The notes under the pieces were generated by a model. It saw nothing but the letters and a program-made list of their open reading frames with translations, did no database searches and had not been told where the DNA came from. From the NCBI GenBank assembly GCA_964637655.1, contig CAZWUZ010000135.1, positions 1-10,145 of the forward strand: a DNA stretch of 10,145 bases. The letters are read 5' to 3'. Position numbers and translations under genes: made by a program. The first letter of the stretch is position 1. The number at the start of each line of letters is the position of its first letter. Below are positions 7,058 to 10,145 of the stretch, piece after piece. This stretch comes from CAZWUZ01 sp964637655 [NCBI: uncultured bacterium]. GTDB lineage: Bacteria; DAOPZR01.

Positions 7058-8851
7058 TCAGATGCCGCTGCGGTTGGTATCCTCACCGGTGAAATTGCCG
7101 ACCGCCTGCGCGCCGGTGGCGCTGCCGGTCCACGTGCCGCCGACATAAAGGCCGTCCGGGCCGAACGTGCTGCCGATGGCGGTGCCGGTCGCCGCACCCG
7201 TCGGGAAATTCCCGGTCGGGAAGGATATCTGGAATTCCCCGTTGCTGCCGAGCACCCCGCTGCCGTTGGTGAGCGTGACATTGTTCCCGGAAAAATCAAG
7301 GAAGGCGCCGCCAATGCTGTTGGCGGAGAAATCAATCTCGCAGAAGAAGGTGCCGCTGAGCGGGATCCCCGCATTGACCTGCTCGTAGTACATGCCGCAG
7401 GCACTGCCGCTGTAATTGCCGATGTAGGAATTCGTGCGCAGCGCGTCGAGTTCCGCCAGCGGGGTCTGCACTCCCAGCACCTGATAGACGGGCGAAACCT
7501 GTGCATCAACCGAAAATGAGCCGGTAAGCGGAAAGACATAGCCCGGGTCATTCAGTTCCCAGTACCCCCATTCCATATGCACGTCGCCGGTGACCGGGCA
7601 GGTGTAGGCGCCCTCGTAGACATGGGTGCCGTGCACGCCGCCCGTCCAGCTGAGTACGGTGCCGCCGCCGGCATCGTAGACGACATCGGTGATGGCACCA
7701 ACGTCGCCTTCGGCCGAACCGCTGAGCGCGATTTCCGGGTTGCTGCCGACCCCGCCGATGTGCACCGTCGGGGCGAGATTGTCACCGGCAATGGTGCGTC
7801 CCGGCGGGGTCTGGTAGGTGGCCCCGGGGACAAAACCGGGACCAGGGCTGCCGGCGGTATAGACGTTCACCCCTACCCCGTAATACCCGTGCGTGAAGGC
7901 GGCGCTGCCTGACGGGTATGAGGTGGTGGTGGTCGGGTCGTCGAGCGTGCTGCCGGCGATGTCGCCGGTGTTGTCTGCGGTAAAACCGGTCCCGGTGAAC
8001 GTGGCATCGCCACCGGTTTCGAGTTCCCCGAACGTGCCGTCATCGCTGGTGGTGCCGTCACCGGTTGTGGTGAAACCGTCTTCGCCGGTGCCGTCGCCGG
8101 TACCGTCTTCCGTGCCGGTGCCGTCGGCCGGGTTGCTGCCGTCCTCAGTTCCCTCAGCGCCGCCGGGGAGGCCGGCATCGCCGTCACCGCTGCCGGAACT
8201 GCCGTCAGTGCCTGCACCGGCGTCGAAGCCGGTGGCCTGGTCCAGCGCCTGCAGTTCGCTGCCGGTCGCCGTGCGCACGTCGCCCAGCGTCCCGTCGGCA
8301 CCGACATCGAGTGCCGCCCCGTCGAAGGTGAGCGACTGCATGCCGCCGCCCCCGCTGATGTCGACCTGGTGCCCCCCTTCGAGGTCGAGCGCATAATGCT
8401 GCTCGCCGTTCTCCCCGATGGTGTGCGCGGTCATCGTGCCGCGGATGCCGATGGTGGCGGCCGGGGTCTGCATGGTGAACCCCTGCGGATTACGCTCGAC
8501 GATGCGTCCCGAGACCATGCGGAAGGTGCCCTGGCCCATGGCGAACCGGGCGATGGCTTCGCGGTCGAACCGGTATTCCTGCACCCGCAGCCGGCTGTTG
8601 GGACCGAGTGAAAAAACGGTATGGTCGATGAACATCACCTGCACGCGGCTGCCGGCCGCGGTGGCAATCTCGTCCTGCAGGCCGACGGTGGCGCGCAGTG
8701 ACAGCGGGCGCACCTGCCCGCCATTGACCGCGCTTACCTGACCCTGCAGGGCAATGACCCGGCCGACCTGTCCGGCAGGCAACTGTTCAGCGGCCAGGGG
8801 GGCGATACAGAGCAGGATGAGCAGTGTGAGACAGCAGACGGCTGTACGCAC
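7058..8851 (-). CDS. Exported FecR-domain protein with acidic spacer and TbpB-like C-terminal barrel (candidate T11SS cargo)
   Basis: A 597-residue protein read from GTG at 8851. That start has a GAGGTG ribosome site and lies just downstream of a good promoter. An upstream in-frame ATG (8887) lies inside the -10 box. Residues 1-21 form a signal peptide cut after PLAA; there is no lipobox. A FecR domain (about 26-140) includes GSRVQVMFIDHTVFSLGPNS (67-86) and TPAATIGIRGT (129-139). Residues 208-297 are low-complexity, rich in Gly, Asp, Thr, Glu and Ser. The C-terminal ~120 residues have YSGSACGMYY, GTFFCEIDFSANSIGG and FGPDGLYVGGTW (563-574). These resemble the 'FGPnA.evgGtf' pattern of TbpB-type lipoprotein barrels that Slam proteins recognise. 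Cys418, Cys485 and Cys504 could form disulfides. It is not a classical FecR anti-sigma factor: there is no membrane helix after the leader and no sigma gene nearby. Ligand or function is unknown. Confidence 0.75.
   Translation of the reverse strand: MRTAVCCLTLLILLCIAPLAAEQLPAGQVGRVIALQGQVSAVNGGQVRPLSLRATVGLQDEIATAAGSRVQVMFIDHTVFSLGPNSRLRVQEYRFDREAIARFAMGQGTFRMVSGRIVERNPQGFTMQTPAATIGIRGTMTAHTIGENGEQHYALDLEGGHQVDISGGGGMQSLTFDGAALDVGADGTLGDVRTATGSELQALDQATGFDAGAGTDGSSGSGDGDAGLPGGAEGTEDGSNPADGTGTEDGTGDGTGEDGFTTTGDGTTSDDGTFGELETGGDATFTGTGFTADNTGDIAGSTLDDPTTTTSYPSGSAAFTHGYYGVGVNVYTAGSPGPGFVPGATYQTPPGRTIAGDNLAPTVHIGGVGSNPEIALSGSAEGDVGAITDVVYDAGGGTVLSWTGGVHGTHVYEGAYTCPVTGDVHMEWGYWELNDPGYVFPLTGSFSVDAQVSPVYQVLGVQTPLAELDALRTNSYIGNYSGSACGMYYEQVNAGIPLSGTFFCEIDFSANSIGGAFLDFSGNNVTLTNGSGVLGSNGEFQISFPTGNFPTGAATGTAIGSTFGPDGLYVGGTWTGSATGAQAVGNFTGEDTNRSGI
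7061..7429 (-). other. C-terminal TbpB-like beta-barrel segment of the FecR-domain protein
   Basis: This encodes residues 475-597. Short alternating strands rich in Gly, Ser, Thr and aromatic residues are seen, with FCEIDFSANSIGGAFLDF, FQISFPTG and the closing FGPDGLYVGGTWTGSATGA then VGNFTGED. In TbpB, HpuA and factor-H-binding-protein-like cargo, the C-lobe barrel has the same features: a Gly-rich strand after 'FGP' and a terminal 'GxF.G..' strand. The match is to the pattern only and needs a profile search. The protein ends in RSGI, not in the usual terminal strand residue of integral outer-membrane barrels, consistent with a soluble or surface barrel. Confidence 0.5.
7961..8230 (-). repeat. 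Acidic Gly/Asp/Thr-rich low-complexity spacer
   Basis: This codes for residues 208-297 of the FecR-domain protein. The composition is almost wholly Gly, Asp, Thr, Glu, Ser and Ala, with no predicted fold. It separates the FecR domain from the C-terminal part. The many Asp-Gly pairs could bind calcium weakly, but the spacing does not match RTX nonapeptides (GGxGxDxUx). It contains a 12-bp repeat cluster, annotated separately. Confidence 0.65.
8084..8125 (-). repeat. Three copies of a 12-bp unit encoding Asp-Gly-Thr-Gly
   Basis: On the + strand GCCGGTGCCGTC occurs at 8084-8095 and 8114-8125. The copy GCCGGTACCGTC, one base different, is at 8096-8107, directly abutting the first. On the coding strand each unit reads DGTG, giving DGTG-TE-DGTG-DGTG-ED. 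Such tandem in-frame units are prone to gain or loss by slippage, so the spacer length is likely variable. Confidence 0.75.
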
Positions 8852-8855
8852 GGGG

Positions 8856-8861
8856 CACCTC
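8856..8861 (-). promoter_or_regulatory. Ribosome binding site deciding the GTG start at 8851
   Basis: On the minus strand GAGGTG lies 4 bases before GTG 8851 (6 bases from the GAGG core). It supports a GTG start and a standard signal peptide. The longer reading frame from 8911 would put the start codon within the -35 box. Confidence 0.65.
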
Positions 8862-8882
8862 GTCAGTGAAATTGGCAAGGCA

Positions 8883-8911
8883 AGCATACCGCGTTCCGGT
8901 GGCAGCGTCAA
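8883..8911 (-). promoter_or_regulatory. Sigma-70-type promoter of the FecR-domain gene
   Basis: On the minus strand TTGACG (8911-8906) and TATGCT (8888-8883) are separated by exactly 17 bases. They match TTGACA at five of six positions and TATAAT at four of six. Transcription would start near 8876, leaving a leader of about 25 bases before the GTG. This is the best housekeeping promoter in the window. Confidence 0.7.
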
Positions 8912-8917
8912 CCGGGA

Positions 8918-8928
8918 TATGCTACAAG
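8918..8928 (+). promoter_or_regulatory. Extended -10 element for the 168-residue membrane protein gene
   Basis: TATGCTACAAG has TG at 8920-8921, C, then TACAAG, very like the element before the barrel gene. The -35 region (TTCCGG near 8894) is poor. Transcription would start near 8935, only about 12 bases before the ATG, or slightly earlier if TATGCT itself is the -10. It lies back to back with the minus-strand promoter, so the two may compete for RNA polymerase. Confidence 0.4.
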
Positions 8929-8935
8929 CGGGCGC

Positions 8936-8941
8936 AGGAGG
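8936..8941 (+). promoter_or_regulatory. Strong ribosome binding site (AGGAGG)
   Basis: A perfect AGGAGG sits 5 bases before ATG 8947. It fixes the start there and rules out the longer in-frame reading from 8866, which would begin upstream of the promoter and run antisense through the FecR promoter. Confidence 0.8.
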
Positions 8942-8946
8942 CGGGT

Positions 8947-9453
8947 ATGACGACGCAGGACGACTGGCAGGACGAACGGACGCGCTACCGGCTGCTGCTG
9001 GGCGGACTGGGGAGCATGCTGCTGGTGGCGGTGCTGCTGGCGGTGAGCACGACCACGGCCTACCACCGGGAGCGGGCGCGCAACGCGGAGGGGCGGCAGG
9101 CGCAGCTGCGGCAACTTGACCGTTTGCAGCGCGAACTCGACGTGCAGGAACGCGCGGTGCCGCCCACGGTACTGACGCCCGCCGACCTCATAGCGCTCTA
9201 CGCGAAGGGACTGCGCGAGCCGCTGCGCGAGATTCCCGCCGACCTGCAGCAGCATCCCGAACTCATTCCGTGGCCGGGCGTGGCGGGCGGCACGATGCGT
9301 TTCCTGTCGGCAGACGACATCCATGTGCTCAACGGACGCTGGGTGCTGGCGGCATGCGAGGACGGTCATGTGCGCGGGACGCTGCTGCTGGAATATGCGG
9401 TGAGTGACACCGGCGCCATCAGCTGGCAGGTGCTGGCGTCCGCGCGCGAATAG
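8947..9453 (+). CDS. Single-pass membrane protein of unknown function
   Basis: I do not recognise this 168-residue protein. A short polar N-terminus (TTQDDWQDERTRYR) leads into one membrane helix at about 18-38 (LLGGLGSMLLVAVLLAVSTTT). A charged, probably coiled-coil stretch follows at about 42-70 (ERARNAEGRQAQLRQLDRLQ). The remaining ~95 residues look like a small folded domain with short strands near the end (RWVLAACEDGHVRGTLLLEY). The positive residues just after the helix leave topology open; a periplasmic C-terminal domain is plausible. There is no lipobox and no cleavable signal is obvious. The start is fixed by AGGAGG. It is divergent from the FecR-domain gene with intertwined promoters, which suggests shared control but proves no functional link. 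No terminator follows on this strand. Confidence 0.75.
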   Translation: MTTQDDWQDERTRYRLLLGGLGSMLLVAVLLAVSTTTAYHRERARNAEGRQAQLRQLDRLQRELDVQERAVPPTVLTPADLIALYAKGLREPLREIPADLQQHPELIPWPGVAGGTMRFLSADDIHVLNGRWVLAACEDGHVRGTLLLEYAVSDTGAISWQVLASARE

Positions 9454-9620
9454 CGGTTGCGCGTCAGTCCCGGCATGCCGTACCGGCGGGCACGGGCGGC
9501 AGCAATGCGATGGTGGTGATGCAGTGTGTGAGCGCGTAAGAGAGCGACTCCGGAAATTTCGTGGTGCGCGACTCCGGAAGCGGATGAGGGTACACGAATA
9601 CGTCAGGAGGAGCGAACCGT
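9454..9620. other. Intergenic region with no convincing gene
   Basis: The region between the membrane protein and the TrpB-like gene holds a 12-bp direct repeat and a terminator, annotated separately. A reading frame through 9404-9661 would overlap the preceding gene. It has a Cys/Arg-rich, non-protein-like composition and no ribosome site, so I do not call it. Confidence 0.6.
9544..9579. repeat. 12-bp direct repeat GCGACTCCGGAA
   Basis: Identical copies lie at 9544-9555 and 9568-9579, with 24 bases between their starts, about two helical turns. Each holds the palindrome TCCGGA. The spacing would put both copies on one face of the helix, as in tandem operators. Chance duplication or mobile-element debris is as likely. 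Confidence 0.6.
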
Positions 9621-9649
9621 TAAAAGCGCCCCCGCGGGTGCGGGGGCGC
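9621..9649 (-). terminator. Intrinsic terminator of the TrpB-like gene
   Basis: A perfect 10-bp GC stem (GCGCCCCCGC at 9626-9635 paired with GCGGGGGCGC at 9640-9649) encloses a 4-base loop. On the minus strand it is followed by TTTTA. It lies 16 bases after the TrpB-like stop codon. On the + strand there is no T-run after the stem, so it works mainly for the minus-strand gene. Confidence 0.85.
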
Positions 9650-9664
9650 CATGACGGATAGACG

Positions 9665-10145
9665 CTACGGTTTCGGCAGACCCTCGATGACTTTCAGTGA
9701 ATCGCGCAGTTCGTTTTCCGGCAGGGAATGGTCGCTGATCGCCCCCGACATATAGCGCTCATAGCCCACCAGGTCCATCATGCCGTGCCCGCTGTAGCAG
9801 AAGAGGATGTTCTTCTGTTTCCCCTCCTCGCGCGCCTTGTTCGCTTCCTCGACCACCGCGGCAATGGCATGGCTGGTTTCAGGGGCCGGAACGAAGCCCT
9901 CGGTCTGCGCCCAGAGCAGCGCCGCCTCGAAACATTTCGACTGGTGCACCGCGCGCGGGGTGACAAGATTGTCGTTGATGGCCGCGCTGACCAGTGGCGC
10001 AATCCCGTGGTAGCGCAGTCCGCCGGCGTGAATCGGTTCGGGAATGAAGGCATGCCCGAGTGTGTGCATCGCCAGCAGCGGGGTCATGCGCGCGGTGTCG
10101 CCGTGGTCGTAGGCGTATTCGCCGCGAGTCATTGTCGGGCAGGCT
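9665..10145 (-). CDS. trpB: TrpB2-type (TrpB-like) PLP-dependent tryptophan synthase beta chain, C-terminal part
   Basis: The gene runs off the right edge; about 159 C-terminal residues are present. TrpB condenses indole with serine to make tryptophan, using pyridoxal phosphate. The residues CPTMTRGEYAYDHGDTA, then MHTLGHAFIPEP and HAGGLRYHGIAPLVS, identify the TrpB2 (TrpB-like, TIGR01415) branch rather than the common TrpB1. TEGFVPAPETSHA and FCYSGHGMMDL, near the cofactor-side C-terminal region, support this. TrpB2 proteins are longer than TrpB1 (about 430-450 residues), may act without a TrpA partner, and often coexist with a standard trpBA pair. The catalytic lysine lies outside the window. 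The stop is TAG at 9667-9665, followed by a strong terminator, so nothing is co-transcribed downstream. The Met at 10132 is internal, since the conserved frame continues past it. Confidence 0.9.
   Translation of the reverse strand, partial: ACPTMTRGEYAYDHGDTARMTPLLAMHTLGHAFIPEPIHAGGLRYHGIAPLVSAAINDNLVTPRAVHQSKCFEAALLWAQTEGFVPAPETSHAIAAVVEEANKAREEGKQKNILFCYSGHGMMDLVGYERYMSGAISDHSLPENELRDSLKVIEGLPKP

Noticed and set aside
7961-8230. RTX-type calcium-binding repeats in the acidic spacer
   Set aside because: The Asp-Gly units do not follow the GGxGxDxUx nonapeptide register, and there is no hydrophobic residue at regular ninth positions.
7893-8396. A 167-codon + frame rich in Ser, Pro and Val opposite the FecR gene spacer
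   Set aside because: It is the reverse reading of the Gly/Asp/Thr repeat region, with no ribosome site or promoter. The minus-strand frame has a leader, a FecR domain and a promoter.
8807-8851. Lipoprotein signal in the FecR-domain protein (LLC within the leader)
   Set aside because: The residue before Cys is Leu, not Gly, Ala or Ser, and an ordinary signal-peptidase site follows at PLAA. A lipid anchor is unlikely.
9404-9661. An 85-codon + frame running from the end of the membrane-protein gene through the terminator
   Set aside because: It overlaps the preceding gene, has a Cys/Arg-rich composition, lacks a ribosome site and reads through the terminator stem.

Overview
The window is very GC-rich, densely coded bacterial DNA. 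The outer-membrane beta-barrel protein and the FecR-domain protein with signal peptides point to a Gram-negative bacterium, most likely a proteobacterium. No ribosomal or other marker gene is present, so I do not name a genus. I see no tRNA, rRNA, CRISPR array, insertion sequence or phage gene.

Region 1 (1-5541, + strand) is a tightly packed operon: the end of a ROK-family sugar kinase or regulator, then five sugar-transfer genes. These are a DPM1/ArnC-like GT2 with two C-terminal membrane helices, a multi-pass GT-C (GT39/ArnT-like) enzyme, two GT4 enzymes and an ExoA-like GT2. Junctions are ATGA or GTGA overlaps or gaps of 2-15 bp, so the genes are probably co-transcribed and translationally coupled. 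The set fits assembly of a surface or exported glycan. One route would make a polyprenyl-phosphate sugar for the GT-C enzyme, and the other enzymes would build the chain. No flippase, polymerase or export gene lies in the window, so the polymer cannot be named.

Region 2 (5542-8851) holds two convergent genes whose stop codons are 1 bp apart. On + is a secreted protein with a proline-rich linker, TPR repeats and a C-terminal outer-membrane barrel, resembling Slam/type XI secretion outer-membrane proteins (DUF560). On - is a 597-residue exported protein with an N-terminal FecR domain, an acidic Gly/Asp/Thr-rich spacer and a C-terminal segment resembling the TbpB-type beta-barrel of Slam/T11SS cargo. 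The pair may be a secretion channel and its substrate, and it is the most interesting item here. The alternative is that the TPR-barrel protein exports the glycan of region 1.

Region 3 (8852-9453) starts with overlapping divergent promoters. A good sigma-70-type promoter drives the FecR gene on -, and an extended -10 element precedes a 168-residue single-pass membrane protein of unknown function on +.

Region 4 (9454-10145) is a 211-bp intergenic stretch with a 12-bp direct repeat and a strong intrinsic terminator. It is followed on - by the C-terminal part of a TrpB2-type (TrpB-like) PLP enzyme that runs off the window.
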